Assembly: GCF_002158905.1 (NCBI RefSeq)
Contig: NZ_CP021431.1
Coordinates: 868,001 to 932,000 of the forward strand
Source of the DNA: Yoonia vestfoldensis
GTDB lineage: Bacteria > Pseudomonadota > Alphaproteobacteria > Rhodobacterales > Rhodobacteraceae
DNA: 64,000 bases
Direction: 5' to 3'
Positions within the stretch are counted from its first letter, which is position 1; each line of letters starts with the position of its first letter. A program made the translations under genes and the position numbers. The notes beneath the pieces were generated by a model that was not told where the DNA came from, searched no databases, and saw only the letters and a program-made list of their open reading frames with translations. This document shows, piece by piece, positions 26,322 to 35,664 of the stretch.

Positions 26322-26779
26322 CGGAATGAGCTGTAGGGCCAATCCGCGGGATCATCGACCAGACCGTGTTTCGCGGGGTTGATGCGGCAATATTCCATCA
26401 GTGCGGTATATTCGGCGTCATTGCGGATATGATGCTCCCAGAAACGGCGCTGCCATACACCCGCTTCGCGCCGCGCGATATGGCTTGGGCGTCGGTCGCC
26501 GTGGCCGACGGCACGCGAGAACCGCCCCTTGATCGCGCCCATGCGGGTGGAATAATCCGCATCCCCCGCAGGCAGCGTCCAGATGCAATGCATGTGATCG
26601 GGCAAGACCACCCAGGCATCCACCTTGAACGGGCGTTGCGCGCGGGTCTGCATCACGGCCAGACGCAGTGCCGCCACCTCGCGCACCAGCAGCGCGCTGC
26701 TGCGGTCCGCCAGATTGACAGTGAAAAAGACGGTTGCACCGGGCAGGCGCGGGCGGCGATAACAGGACATGCGGCGCAA
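26318..26779 (-). CDS. REP-associated tyrosine transposase (RAYT, Y1/HUH family)
   Basis: 153 aa. HUH motif LPDHMHCIW near residue 60 and the RAYT-specific VWQRRFWEHHIRNDAEY near 110, whose last Tyr is the candidate nucleophile, followed by YCRINPAKHGLV. Such single-domain nucleases process REP hairpins. The gene abuts its presumed substrates: its stop codon is within the sixth REP copy. Apparently intact. Confidence 0.92.
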   Translation of the reverse strand: MRRMSCYRRPRLPGATVFFTVNLADRSSALLVREVAALRLAVMQTRAQRPFKVDAWVVLPDHMHCIWTLPAGDADYSTRMGAIKGRFSRAVGHGDRRPSHIARREAGVWQRRFWEHHIRNDAEYTALMEYCRINPAKHGLVDDPADWPYSSFR

Positions 26780-26813
26780 TATCGCGCGGCGTGGTTAACA
26801 AACTGGAACCGCG

Positions 26814-27134
26814 ATGATCCTCTACGGCCTGCCCACCTGTTCGGATTGCAAGGCGGCGCTGCGGGCGCTGGCGGATCAGGGCGTGACCTTCCGCGATATC
26901 CGCGCCGACCCGCTGACTGCTGCCGAATGGGCGCCGCTGATCGCGGAATTTGGCGACATGTTAATCGACCGCAAATCGCAGATCTATCGCAACCTGAACG
27001 CCTGGCTGCGCGCATCCGAAGCCGAGGCGCAGCTGGACGCGCAGCCCGCCTTGATGGCCCGCCCGGTGATCACCGATGGCAGCCGCTGGACCCTGGGCTG
27101 GGACACCAAGGCACAGGCGGTCTGGCTGGGTTAA
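26814..27134 (+). CDS. ArsC/Spx-family thioredoxin-fold protein
   Basis: 106 aa with a CxxC at the N-terminus (YGLPTCSDCKAAL) and the ArsC-family Arg/Pro region ALMARPVITDG near residue 80. The family includes glutaredoxin-dependent arsenate reductases and YffB/Spx-like proteins of unknown substrate. No ars operon is nearby, so arsenate reduction is not supported. A paralogue lies at 27489–27818. Confidence 0.82.
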   Translation: MILYGLPTCSDCKAALRALADQGVTFRDIRADPLTAAEWAPLIAEFGDMLIDRKSQIYRNLNAWLRASEAEAQLDAQPALMARPVITDGSRWTLGWDTKAQAVWLG

Positions 27135-27340
27135 TCGGCCTTGGCCAGATTGCCCGCCATCTTGCGCCCGTCGCGACCCTCGACCAGATCAAAGGTGATC
27201 TTCTGGTTATCCGCCAACCCCGTCATTCCGGCTTGTTCCACCGCCGAGATATGCACGAAGATATCATTGCCGCCATCATCGGGGGCGATAAAGCCGAATC
27301 CCTTGGTCGTATTGAACCATTTCACTGTGCCGCTTGGCAT
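27131..27340 (-). CDS. Cold-shock protein (CspA family)
   Basis: 69 aa single cold-shock domain with RNP1 GFGFI (KGFGFIAPDDGG) and RNP2-like DIFVHISAV. Start MPSGTVKWFN at 27340 rather than nine codons earlier, since the family begins at this Met. Binds single-stranded RNA/DNA. Converges with, and overlaps by four bases, the upstream ArsC/Spx-like gene. Confidence 0.95.
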   Translation of the reverse strand: MPSGTVKWFNTTKGFGFIAPDDGGNDIFVHISAVEQAGMTGLADNQKITFDLVEGRDGRKMAGNLAKAD

Positions 27341-27488
27341 GTCGTCCTCTCCTTTTGTCGCCAGCACCCGGGCCCCGCGACAAGCGGTCTTCCCTTTGCC
27401 TTGTAATCCCCAGACTCAGGTGTTTTATGAAAAACGCAATTGACACGACGTCGCAGTTTGGCGGCAAAAGACGCAAAGGACCGGCGAT

Positions 27489-27818
27489 ATGCGGTTTTTC
27501 GGGCTGAAATCATGTGACACCTGCCGCAAGGCGCTGGCCGCCTTGCATGCGCAGGGCATCACCCCCCAGGTGATCGATGTGCGGTCCGACGGGCTGCATG
27601 TCGATGATATCCAGGCCATCGTCATGGCCTTTGGCGACGCGGCGATCAACCGGGCCTCGACCACCTGGCGCGGCCTGTCAGAGGATGCCCGCGCGCAAGA
27701 TACAGCCGCGCTGCTGGCCGCCTATCCGACGCTGATGAAACGCCCGGTGATCGCCAGTGACGCAGGCTGGACCATCGGCTGGAAACCGGATGTGCAGGCA
27801 AAATACCTGCGCAGCTGA
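27489..27818 (+). CDS. Second ArsC/Spx-family protein
   Basis: 109 aa with CDTCRKAL at the N-terminus (CxxC) and LMKRPVIASDAGW near residue 80. It is clearly homologous to the protein at 26814–27134, and the two flank the cold-shock gene. Convergent with thrS, whose stop is the next base. Substrate unknown. Confidence 0.82.
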   Translation: MRFFGLKSCDTCRKALAALHAQGITPQVIDVRSDGLHVDDIQAIVMAFGDAAINRASTTWRGLSEDARAQDTAALLAAYPTLMKRPVIASDAGWTIGWKPDVQAKYLRS

Positions 27819-29765
27819 TTACAGCAGATCAGGCGGCGTTGCGCGTTGCTTTAGCTCTGCCACGATCTCATCCATTGTGACGACGCGGGTCTGGGTTTCG
27901 CCCAATTGCCGCGCGGTGGCGCTGCGTTCCTCGACCTCGCGCGCGCCAACGGCAAGGATCACGGGGACCTTGCCGACGGAATGTTCGCGGACCTTGTAAT
28001 TGATCTTTTCGTTGCGGGTATCCGCCTCGGCGCGCACACCGGCGGCGGTCAGCGCTGACACCAGTTCGCGCGCGTAATCATCGGCATCCGACACGATGGT
28101 CGCCACCACAACCTGACGCGGGGCCAGCCAGAACGGCAGCTTGCCGGCATGTTCCTCGATCAGGATGCCGATGAACCGCTCGAACGATCCCAAGGTGGCG
28201 CGGTGCAGCATGACGGGGCGGTGTTTTTCGCCATCCGTGCCGATATATTCCGCATCCAGCCGTTCGGGCAGGTTCGCATCCACCTGCAAAGTGCCGCATT
28301 GCCAGTTCCGCCCGATCGCATCGGTCAGGGTGAATTCCAGCTTTGGCCCGTAAAACGCGCCTTCGCCTTCCAGCACTTCGAAATCATAGCCTGCCGCGCG
28401 GCAAGCATCGCCCAAGGCCGTTTCCATCATATCCCAGGTTTCATCCGACCCGATGCGTTGTTCAGGGCGGGTGGACAGTTTGATGGTCCAATTGTGAAAG
28501 CCCAGATCGGCATAGACCTGTGACAGGAACGCGATGAAGCGCGCGGTTTCCGGTTCGATCTGGTCTTCGCGGCAGAAAATATGGCCGTCATCCTGCGTGA
28601 AGCCGCGCACCCGCATGATGCCATGCAACGCGCCCGAGGGTTCATAGCGTGCGCAAGACCCGAATTCGGCCATCCGCAACGGCAGGTCGCGATAGGATTT
28701 CAGACCCTGGTTGAAAATCTGCACATGGCAGGGGCAGTTCATCGGTTTGAGCGCATTGACCGCCTTTTCGCGGGCATGTTCCTCGTCCACTTCGACGATG
28801 AACATGTTTTCTTGATATTTGTCCCAATGCCCCGAGGCTTCCCAGAGCTTGCGATCCACGACCTGCGGGGTGTTGACCTCGACATAGCCGCCCGCGCGCT
28901 GGCGGCGGCGCATGTAATCTTGCAATTCGGTATAGATCGTCCAGCCATTGGGGTGCCAGAACACCTGACCGGGGGCTTCTTCTTGCATGTGGAACAGGTT
29001 CATCTCGCGGCCCAGTTTGCGGTGGTCGCGTTTGGCCGCCTCCTCCAGCCGGTGCAGATGCTCTTTCAGCCCTTCTTTATTGGTAAAGGCGGTCCCGTAG
29101 ATGCGTTGCAGCATCGGGCGGCTGCTGTCGCCGCGCCAATAGGCACCGGCGATGGACATCAGCTTGAACGCATCGGCAGGCACTTGGCCGGTGTTCTGCA
29201 AATGCGGGCCACGGCACAGATCCTGCCACTCGCCATGCCAATACATGCGCAAAGGTTCATCGCCGGGGATGGCCGCGATCAGCTCGACCTTATAAGGCTC
29301 GCCGCGGTCGGTGTAATATTGCACGGCACGGGCGCGGTCCCAGATCTCGGTGCGGACATCATCGCGCTTGTTGATGATTTCCTTCATCTTTTTCTCGATC
29401 AAGCCCAGATCCTCGGGCGTGAACGGGTCCTTGCGGTCGAAATCGTAATACCAGCCATCCTTGATCACGGGGCCGATGGTGACTTGGGTGTCGGGCCAGA
29501 TCTCTTGCACGGCGCGGGCCATGATATGGGCCAGATCGTGGCGGACGAGTTCCAGGGCCGGGGCCTCATCCTTCATCGTGTTGATGGCGATCTGGGCATC
29601 CATCTGGATCGGCCATTGCAGATCCCAATGCGCGCCATTCACGGTGGCGGAAATCGCCTTTTTGCGCAGCGAAGGGGAAATATCGCTGGCGACATCGGCG
29701 GCGGTCACGCCTGCATCATAGGACCGGCTATTGCCATCAGGAAATGTCAGGGAAATCTGTGCCAT
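27819..29765 (-). CDS. thrS: Threonyl-tRNA synthetase
   Basis: 648 aa class II synthetase. It has an N-terminal TGS domain ([20 protein letters not shown]), the editing/SAD domain with [16 protein letters not shown], the core with [11 protein letters not shown] and the motif 2 region [19 protein letters not shown], and the C-terminal anticodon-binding domain. ATG 29765 starts the TGS domain exactly; open frame further upstream is not coding. Confidence 0.97.
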   Translation of the reverse strand: MAQISLTFPDGNSRSYDAGVTAADVASDISPSLRKKAISATVNGAHWDLQWPIQMDAQIAINTMKDEAPALELVRHDLAHIMARAVQEIWPDTQVTIGPVIKDGWYYDFDRKDPFTPEDLGLIEKKMKEIINKRDDVRTEIWDRARAVQYYTDRGEPYKVELIAAIPGDEPLRMYWHGEWQDLCRGPHLQNTGQVPADAFKLMSIAGAYWRGDSSRPMLQRIYGTAFTNKEGLKEHLHRLEEAAKRDHRKLGREMNLFHMQEEAPGQVFWHPNGWTIYTELQDYMRRRQRAGGYVEVNTPQVVDRKLWEASGHWDKYQENMFIVEVDEEHAREKAVNALKPMNCPCHVQIFNQGLKSYRDLPLRMAEFGSCARYEPSGALHGIMRVRGFTQDDGHIFCREDQIEPETARFIAFLSQVYADLGFHNWTIKLSTRPEQRIGSDETWDMMETALGDACRAAGYDFEVLEGEGAFYGPKLEFTLTDAIGRNWQCGTLQVDANLPERLDAEYIGTDGEKHRPVMLHRATLGSFERFIGILIEEHAGKLPFWLAPRQVVVATIVSDADDYARELVSALTAAGVRAEADTRNEKINYKVREHSVGKVPVILAVGAREVEERSATARQLGETQTRVVTMDEIVAELKQRATPPDLL

Positions 29766-29971
29766 CAGGCAAGCTCCTCGTCGGTTTGGCGCCCACGGAA
29801 CGCCCGGTTGCGGGTGATATGTGCCGCCTAGATGCCGCCGCGCCAGCCAATCGTCAAGCCGATTGAACGGGCTGCATGATTTGTATGCAGAGATATACGT
29901 TGACTGCGACGCCTTGCGCAGTAAAACCGACATCAGTTTCCGATACGAAACATGCACCAAGGGGATGGATC

Positions 29972-30217
29972 ATGCCGAGCTATAACCGCACATTCGATCT
30001 GAGCATTGCCGATGTCGATCTGATCGAAGAGGCTTTGCGCGCGCGCGGGCGTGAATTGTCGCGGATGCGGCTGGCCCTGTCCGAGGAAAACCCCGCCCAT
30101 CTGGAATCGATCCGCGTGATCGAACAGGACCAGCGCACCGGCGAGGAATTGCTGGGCCGGTTGCATGACCAGAAAATCTTTTACCGGCCGCGCAAAGCGG
30201 TCTATGTCGGGGGCTGA
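29972..30217 (+). CDS. Small conserved helical protein of unknown function
   Basis: 81 aa: MPSYNRTFDLSIADVDLIEE, ALRARGRELSRMRLALSEEN, ending YRPRKAVYVGG. Rich in Glu/Arg/Leu, likely two or three helices. Start ATG 29972 with GGGGAT upstream. No domain identified; similar small proteins occur in relatives, going by general pattern only. Confidence 0.6.
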   Translation: MPSYNRTFDLSIADVDLIEEALRARGRELSRMRLALSEENPAHLESIRVIEQDQRTGEELLGRLHDQKIFYRPRKAVYVGG

Positions 30218-30258
30218 CAGGCAGCGCGCGTCGGTGCCATGACCACAAAGGCCCCGAC

Positions 30259-31002
30259 ATGATGCCCAAGTTCCTGACAACGCCCGAGGGGCGCAAAATC
30301 GCCTATCACCTGACCGATGGGACAGGGCCTGCCATTATCTTCCTTGGCGGGTTCAAATCCGACATGGGCGGCACCAAGGCGGTCTTTCTGGAAAACTGGG
30401 CGCGGGGGCAGGGCAGGGCATTCCTGCGGTTCGATTATTCCGGCCATGGCGATAGCAGCGGCGCTTTCACCGATGGGGCAATCGGCGATTGGCTGCGCGA
30501 TGCGCAGGCCGCCATCGGGCTGGTCGCGGGGCCTGTCGTGCTGGTCGGGTCCAGCATGGGGGGCTGGATTTCGTTGCTGCTGGCGCGCGCCATGCCTGAC
30601 AGGGTGGCCGGTCTGGTGACCATCGCCGCCGCGCCCGATTTCACCGAAGACAGCATGTGGGCGGGGGCAAGTGACGCCCAACGCGCAGCGCTGATGACGG
30701 ATGGGCAGATCGCGCTGCCGTCCGATTATGGCGATCCCTATATCATCACCCGCCGCCTGATCGAGGACGGGCGCGATCATCTGGTGCTGCGCGATCCATT
30801 GCCGCTGCCATTTCCGGTGCGGTTCCTGCAAGGGACGGCGGACAAGGATGTCGATATGGCCGTGGCGCTGCGGCTGCTGGATCATGCGCAGGGGGCTGAC
30901 ATGCGGCTGACGCTGGTGGACGGGGCCGATCACCGCTTTTCCGATGACAGCTGCCTTGCGCTGATCGCAGACACTATCACCGATGTGATCGCGCGCCGCT
31001 GA
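30259..31002 (+). CDS. Alpha/beta hydrolase
   Basis: 247 aa soluble hydrolase. Nucleophile elbow VLVGSSMGGWISLL gives Ser in GSSMG near residue 98, the acid is in GTADKDVD, and the His in DGADHRFSDD. Resembles ABHD10-type thioesterases/esterases. The first ATG of an ATGATG pair is used. Next gene is a second alpha/beta hydrolase. Confidence 0.85.
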   Translation: MMPKFLTTPEGRKIAYHLTDGTGPAIIFLGGFKSDMGGTKAVFLENWARGQGRAFLRFDYSGHGDSSGAFTDGAIGDWLRDAQAAIGLVAGPVVLVGSSMGGWISLLLARAMPDRVAGLVTIAAAPDFTEDSMWAGASDAQRAALMTDGQIALPSDYGDPYIITRRLIEDGRDHLVLRDPLPLPFPVRFLQGTADKDVDMAVALRLLDHAQGADMRLTLVDGADHRFSDDSCLALIADTITDVIARR

Positions 31003-31092
31003 CGCGTTGGGCGGTCGGGCGCCGATGGGTCTTGTGATGCGCGCTGCAGCAGGCCAAAAGGGCCGCAGCCGGAAAGATCAGGGATCATATCA

Positions 31093-31812
31093 ATGTCGCA
31101 AGAGCCGATTGTCCTTGTGCCCCCCATGCTCTGTGATGTGGGGGTCTTTGGGCCGCAAATCCTTGATCTTGGCAATGATCATGCGGTGATGTTCGCGCCG
31201 ACGACGCAAGGCGAGCGGATGGAAGAAATCGCCTCGCAGATCCTGACATGGGCGCCGGCGAAATTCGCGCTGGCGGGGATGGGGATGGGCGGCATGGTGG
31301 CGGCCGAAATCCTGCGCCGCGCGCCCGACCGTGTGACGCGGATCGCGCTGATCGCAACCAGCGCACAGGCCGAAACCCCCGAAGCCGCCGCCGCGCGTGA
31401 ACCCCATATCATCGCGGCCAAAGGCGGCGGGCGCTGGCACGAGGTTTTGCAGCACGAGATCAATTCAACATGGATGGCCCCCAGCACCGACCGCGTCGCG
31501 CTGGTCCGGCATCTGCGCCAGATGGGCGAGGCGCTGGGCCCCGCCGCCTATGTCAGCCAATCGCGCGCGATGCAGCGGCGCAAGGACCAGCAATCGACGC
31601 TGAGCCAGATCAAACAGCCCGCCTATGTGATCTGCGGGCAGCATGACGGGCAATATCCGCTGCGGCGGCAGGAATTCATGGCGGAATTGATCCCCTATGC
31701 CACGCTCGAGGTGATCGCAGAGGCTGGCTATATGCCCACGCTCGAAGCGCCCGAACAGGTGACAGCCGCGCTGCGGCGCTGGATGAAAGCACCGCTGATG
31801 CTGCGGATGTAG
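31093..31812 (+). CDS. Alpha/beta hydrolase-fold protein lacking the nucleophile Ser
   Basis: 239 aa. The fold is clear (VLVPPMLCDVGVFGPQI at the start, CGQHDGQYP near residue 178, a late EAGYMPTLEAPEQV). At the nucleophile elbow the sequence reads LAGMGMGGMVA: the expected GLSMGG-type Ser is Gly, encoded GGG. The His of the triad also appears replaced (AGYMP where AGHMP is usual). Probably not a classical hydrolase, unless it works through another residue. Confidence 0.75.
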   Translation: MSQEPIVLVPPMLCDVGVFGPQILDLGNDHAVMFAPTTQGERMEEIASQILTWAPAKFALAGMGMGGMVAAEILRRAPDRVTRIALIATSAQAETPEAAAAREPHIIAAKGGGRWHEVLQHEINSTWMAPSTDRVALVRHLRQMGEALGPAAYVSQSRAMQRRKDQQSTLSQIKQPAYVICGQHDGQYPLRRQEFMAELIPYATLEVIAEAGYMPTLEAPEQVTAALRRWMKAPLMLRM

Positions 31813-31813
31813 A

Positions 31814-33082
31814 TCAGGCGGCGGCGTTCTTGTTGGCGGGCTTTTTGGTATCGCCAGAATTGGCGTCGATGAAATCCAGCACAAGCGGGCGGATATTCTG
31901 CCTCCAGCTGCGGCCTGCGAAAATACCGTAATGCCCGGCACCGGGTTCCAGATGCGCCGCTTTCTTGCTGTCGGGCAGGCCGGTCAGCAGCGGCAAGGCG
32001 GCAAGGCACTGGCCGGGGGCGGAAATATCGTCCTTTTCGCCTTCGACGATCTTGACCGCGACGGTGGTGATCTTGCCCAGATCAACCGCCTTGCCGTTCA
32101 CGGTAAAGCTGTTCTGCGCGATTTCGCGGTTCTTGAAGATCCGTTCCACCGTGGACAGGTAAAATTCCGCCGTCATATCCATCACGGCCAGATATTCGTC
32201 ATAGAACACGTTATGTTTGTCATGTTCAGAGGCTTCGCCCTTGGCCGATTTGATGATCTGGTCGCGGAACGCGTCGGAATGGGTTTCCATATTCATCGAG
32301 ATGAAAGAGGCCAGCTGCAACAGGCCGGGATAAACCGTCCGGCCGACGCCTGCATATTTGAACCCGACGCGCTGGATCATCGTCTGTTCCAGCTGGCCCA
32401 TGGTGACCGAGCGGCCGAAATCGGTCACCTCGGTATGGTTCGCCTCGGGATCGACCGGGCCGCCGATCAGGGTCAGTGAACGGGGCTGCGCCTTGGGATC
32501 CTCGGCCGCCAGATAGGCAGTCGCAGCCAGCGCCAGCGGCACCGGCTGGCACACGGCGATCACATGGGTGTCGGGGCCAAGTTCGCGCATGAAATCGACC
32601 AGGTAAAGCGTGTAATCCTCGACATCGAATTTGCCGGCGCTGACGGGGATGTCGCGGGCATTGTGCCAGTCGGTGATATAGACATCGGCATCGGGCAGCA
32701 GGCTGATCACGGTCTTGCGCAACAGCGTCGCGTAATGGCCCGACATCGGCGCCACCACCAGCACGCGGCGTTTGCTGGCCTTGCGACCGGGCGTCGCGAA
32801 ATGGATCAGATCGCCAAAAGGGCGTTCCAGCACGCGTTCGATGACAATCGTATGGTCCTTGCCCTTGTCATCGGAAATCGGCGGCAGGTTCCAATCGGGC
32901 TTGACCACCATGCGCGCGAAGGTGCGTTCCGTGACCTCGCCCCAGGCCTTGAGCCAATCCATCGCCGGATTTGCAGCCCAGGACATCATCGGATAGGATG
33001 CATAGGCGCGCGCACTGGCCCCCAGCCATTGATAGGTATTCCGCGTGCTTTCCATAAGGTCATAGGTCATCATATACTTCAT
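31814..33082 (-). CDS. phaZ: Intracellular polyhydroxybutyrate depolymerase
   Basis: 422 aa, PhaZ1-type. It mobilises native PHB granules to 3-hydroxybutyrate. The lipase-box-like VCQPVP near residue 160 supplies the Cys nucleophile typical of intracellular depolymerases. The late GAGHYGIFAGRSWR segment contains the catalytic His. ATG 33082 is preceded by GGAGC. Divergent from phaC with a shared 62-bp control region containing a PhaR-type box. Confidence 0.9.
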   Translation of the reverse strand: MKYMMTYDLMESTRNTYQWLGASARAYASYPMMSWAANPAMDWLKAWGEVTERTFARMVVKPDWNLPPISDDKGKDHTIVIERVLERPFGDLIHFATPGRKASKRRVLVVAPMSGHYATLLRKTVISLLPDADVYITDWHNARDIPVSAGKFDVEDYTLYLVDFMRELGPDTHVIAVCQPVPLALAATAYLAAEDPKAQPRSLTLIGGPVDPEANHTEVTDFGRSVTMGQLEQTMIQRVGFKYAGVGRTVYPGLLQLASFISMNMETHSDAFRDQIIKSAKGEASEHDKHNVFYDEYLAVMDMTAEFYLSTVERIFKNREIAQNSFTVNGKAVDLGKITTVAVKIVEGEKDDISAPGQCLAALPLLTGLPDSKKAAHLEPGAGHYGIFAGRSWRQNIRPLVLDFIDANSGDTKKPANKNAAA

Positions 33083-33108
33083 CGAAAGCTCCGATCGGTC
33101 AGGCACAT

Positions 33109-33126
33109 ATGCTGCACTCGCAGCAT
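33109..33126. promoter_or_regulatory. PhaR-type operator between phaZ and phaC
   Basis: ATGCTGC-ACTC-GCAGCAT, a TGC-rich inverted repeat in the 62-bp phaZ/phaC intergenic gap. It matches the CTGCN3-4GCAG boxes bound by PhaR in Paracoccus, and PhaR is encoded three genes on. Confidence 0.7.
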
Positions 33127-33144
33127 ACGCATAGGTGGATGAAT

Positions 33145-34944
33145 ATGACAACAAACGATTTAGACCCAGTGAATGAAGCGGGTAGCGGTGTTGCCAAGCT
33201 CGAAGCCAACCTTGCCCGCGTCGAGGAACTGACCCAGCGGCTGCTCAAGGTGATGGGTCAATCGCGCAAGGTCGCCCCCGCCTTGCAGGGGCCAAGCCAG
33301 GAACTCTATGTCAAAGCCGCCAGCGCCTATATGGCCGAGATGATGCAAAACCCCGCCAAGCTGATCGAACATCAGCTGGAATTCTGGGGCAAATCGGTCA
33401 AACATTATGTCGAGGCCCAGCATCTGCTGGCCCAAGGCAAACTGACCCCGCCGACCGATGAAACCCCCAAGGATCGCCGGTTCAGCCATGAATTATGGGA
33501 TACCAACCCCTATTTCAACTTTATCAAACAGCAATATCTGATGAATGCCGCCGCCGTGCGCCAGGCGGTCGAGGATATCGACACGCTGGATGCCGACGAG
33601 AAAAAGCGCCTGCGCTATTTCAGCCAGCAGATGGTCGATATGATCAGCCCCACCAATTTCCTGCCCACCAACCCCGAGGCGCTGGCGCTGGCCGCCGAAA
33701 CCGAAGGCGAAAGCCTTGTCGCGGGGCTGGAAAACATGATCGCCGATCTAGAGGCGAATAACGGCGATCTGGTCGTGACGCTGGCCGATAAAAAGGCGTT
33801 CACATTGGGCGACAACCTGGCCACCACGCCGGGATCGGTGGTGTTCCGCAACCATCTGTTCGAGCTGATCCAATATGCGCCCAGCACCGACAGCGTGCAT
33901 GAAATTCCTTTATTGATCTTCCCGCCTTGGATAAATAAATTTTATATTCTGGACCTCAAACCACAAAACAGCCTGATCAAATGGGCGGTGGATCAGGGCC
34001 ATACGGTCTTTGTCGTCTCTTGGGTGAACCCTGACGCGTCCTATGCGGATACATCCATGTCCGATTATGTCACGGATGGCTATCTGGCCGCCATGGCCGA
34101 GGTCAAAAAGATCTGCGGCGTCAAAAAGATCAATGCCGTGGGCTATTGCATCGCGGGCACGACGCTGTCGCTGACGCTGGCGCTGATGAAACAGCGCAAG
34201 GATACATCCGTCAACACGGCCACCTTTTTCACCACGCTGACCGATTTTTCCGACCGGGGCGAAGTGGGCGTCTTTCTGGACGATGATTTCGTCGATGGGA
34301 TCGAGGCAGAGGTGGCGCAGAACGGTATCCTCGATTCCTTCTTCATGTCGCGGACGTTTTCCTATCTGCGCTCCAACGACCTGATCTATGGCCCCGCGAT
34401 CAAAAGCTATATGCTGGGCAAGGCCCCGCCGGCCTTTGACCTGCTTTACTGGAACGGCGACGGCACCAATCTGCCTGCGAAAATGTCGGTCGAATATCTG
34501 CGCGGCCTGTGTCAGGGCGATTGTTTCGCCAATGGTGACGGGTTCGAGATCTGCGGCACCATGGTCCGGCTGAAAGACGTGACCGTCCCGCTTTGTGCCA
34601 TCGCCTGCGAGACCGACCACATCGCCGCCTGGAAAAGCAGTTACAGCGGCGTGCAAAAGATGGGGTCCAAGGACAAGACCTTTATCTTGTCGGAATCGGG
34701 CCATATCGCGGGGATCATCAACCCCCCGAGCAAGAATAAATACGGCCATTACACCAATCCCGAACTGGGCTTGACGGTGGATGATTGGCGCCTGTCGGCA
34801 GTGCGTCACGACGGGTCCTGGTGGCCGCGCTGGGATGCCTGGCTGGCGCCGCAATCGGGCAAATCGGTCCCGGCACGCAGCCCCGGCGGTGCCGATCACC
34901 CGGTTTTGGCCCCGGCACCCGGGACATATGTTTCCGCTAAGTAA
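33145..34944 (+). CDS. phaC: Class I poly(R)-hydroxyalkanoate synthase
   Basis: 599 aa. Polymerises hydroxyacyl-CoA into PHA granules. The PhaC box GYCIAGT provides the catalytic Cys near residue 335, the N-terminal domain is full, and the late His is in SESGHIAGIINPP. ATG 33145 chosen because AGGTGG lies six bases upstream; ATG 33139 is too close to that site. Confidence 0.96.
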   Translation: MTTNDLDPVNEAGSGVAKLEANLARVEELTQRLLKVMGQSRKVAPALQGPSQELYVKAASAYMAEMMQNPAKLIEHQLEFWGKSVKHYVEAQHLLAQGKLTPPTDETPKDRRFSHELWDTNPYFNFIKQQYLMNAAAVRQAVEDIDTLDADEKKRLRYFSQQMVDMISPTNFLPTNPEALALAAETEGESLVAGLENMIADLEANNGDLVVTLADKKAFTLGDNLATTPGSVVFRNHLFELIQYAPSTDSVHEIPLLIFPPWINKFYILDLKPQNSLIKWAVDQGHTVFVVSWVNPDASYADTSMSDYVTDGYLAAMAEVKKICGVKKINAVGYCIAGTTLSLTLALMKQRKDTSVNTATFFTTLTDFSDRGEVGVFLDDDFVDGIEAEVAQNGILDSFFMSRTFSYLRSNDLIYGPAIKSYMLGKAPPAFDLLYWNGDGTNLPAKMSVEYLRGLCQGDCFANGDGFEICGTMVRLKDVTVPLCAIACETDHIAAWKSSYSGVQKMGSKDKTFILSESGHIAGIINPPSKNKYGHYTNPELGLTVDDWRLSAVRHDGSWWPRWDAWLAPQSGKSVPARSPGGADHPVLAPAPGTYVSAK

Positions 34945-34983
34945 CCCAAGGCAAAGCACTTTTCCGACGTTACAAAAAATTCA

Positions 34984-35034
34984 TGCTGCAGTGCAGAAAA
35001 AAGACTTGAAATGCTGCACTGCAGCATGCATATT
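34984..35034 (+). promoter_or_regulatory. phaP promoter with two PhaR-type operators
   Basis: Site A TGCTGCAGTGCAG (34984–34996) and site B ATGCTGCACTGCAGCAT (35011–35027), a perfect palindrome. A TTGAAA hexamer at 35006–35011 and CATATT at 35029–35034 have 17-bp spacing, so site B fills the spacer between -35 and -10. PhaR bound there would block RNA polymerase, consistent with phasin being released from repression when PHB granules titrate PhaR. Confidence 0.7.
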
Positions 35035-35087
35035 GGTGTCAGACGAAAACAGCGGATGTTGATCCGCGGATTTAAAGGATAACACCG

Positions 35088-35534
35088 ATGGCTAAGACCC
35101 AAGATTTCACCGCCGTGTTCAAAGACATGATGGGCGCATTCCCCGTTGACACCAAAGCAATGGAAGATTCTTTCAAAAACCAGACCGCACTGGCCGAGAA
35201 AATGTCCGCCGTCGCCATTGATGCAGCTGGCAAATCCACCGAATTGTCCGCCAAATGGGCACAGGACACATTGACCAAGCTGCAGTCCATGGCATCCGCC
35301 AAGACCGAACCTGCAGATTACGCCAAAGCGATGACCGATTTCGCATCGGCTTCGGCTGAATCCGCTGCCGAACATATGGCCGCTTTCGCCGAGATCGCGA
35401 AAAAGGTCCAGACGCAGACGATGGAGCTGGTTCTGGCCGCTGGCAAGGACATGTCCGAAGAAATGACCGCCGCTGCCAAGAAAGCGACGAATGACGTGAC
35501 TGCTGCTGCGAAAAAAGCGACAGCCGCGAAATAA
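35088..35534 (+). CDS. phaP: Phasin
   Basis: 148 aa granule-surface protein. Sequence MAKTQDFTAVFKDMMGAFPV, then long amphipathic Ala/Lys/Glu helices, and a C-terminal tail of repeated AAKKAT units (three within the last 25 residues). Ribosome-binding site AAGGAT upstream. Located between phaC and phaR with its own repressible promoter and terminator. Confidence 0.92.
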   Translation: MAKTQDFTAVFKDMMGAFPVDTKAMEDSFKNQTALAEKMSAVAIDAAGKSTELSAKWAQDTLTKLQSMASAKTEPADYAKAMTDFASASAESAAEHMAAFAEIAKKVQTQTMELVLAAGKDMSEEMTAAAKKATNDVTAAAKKATAAK

Positions 35535-35547
35535 GCGATACGAACGA

Positions 35548-35606
35548 CCCCAAACCTCCCTTGGGGATTGTTCTGAAAACGGCCTGCATCGCGCGGGCCG
35601 TTTTTG
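35548..35606 (+). terminator. Double-hairpin terminator after phaP
   Basis: First stem CCCCAA/TTGGGG (35548–35566), then AAAACGGCC/GGCCGTTTT (35576–35604) running into TTTTT. The second is a strong intrinsic terminator. Confidence 0.85.
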
Positions 35607-35652
35607 GTTTGAGGTAACGCTTTCCTTTTTTGCAGACGCAGCCTAGGCTTCT

Positions 35653-35664
35653 CTGCAGTGCAAC
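35653..35664 (+). promoter_or_regulatory. PhaR-type operator before phaR
   Basis: CTGCAGTGCAAC lies 24 bases before the proposed phaR start; half-sites match those at phaP. Suggests autoregulation. Confidence 0.55.

Noticed and set aside
27601..29831. 416-codon plus-strand frame over thrS
   Set aside because: Shadow of the threonyl-tRNA synthetase; the translation is His/Phe/Gln-rich without domains.
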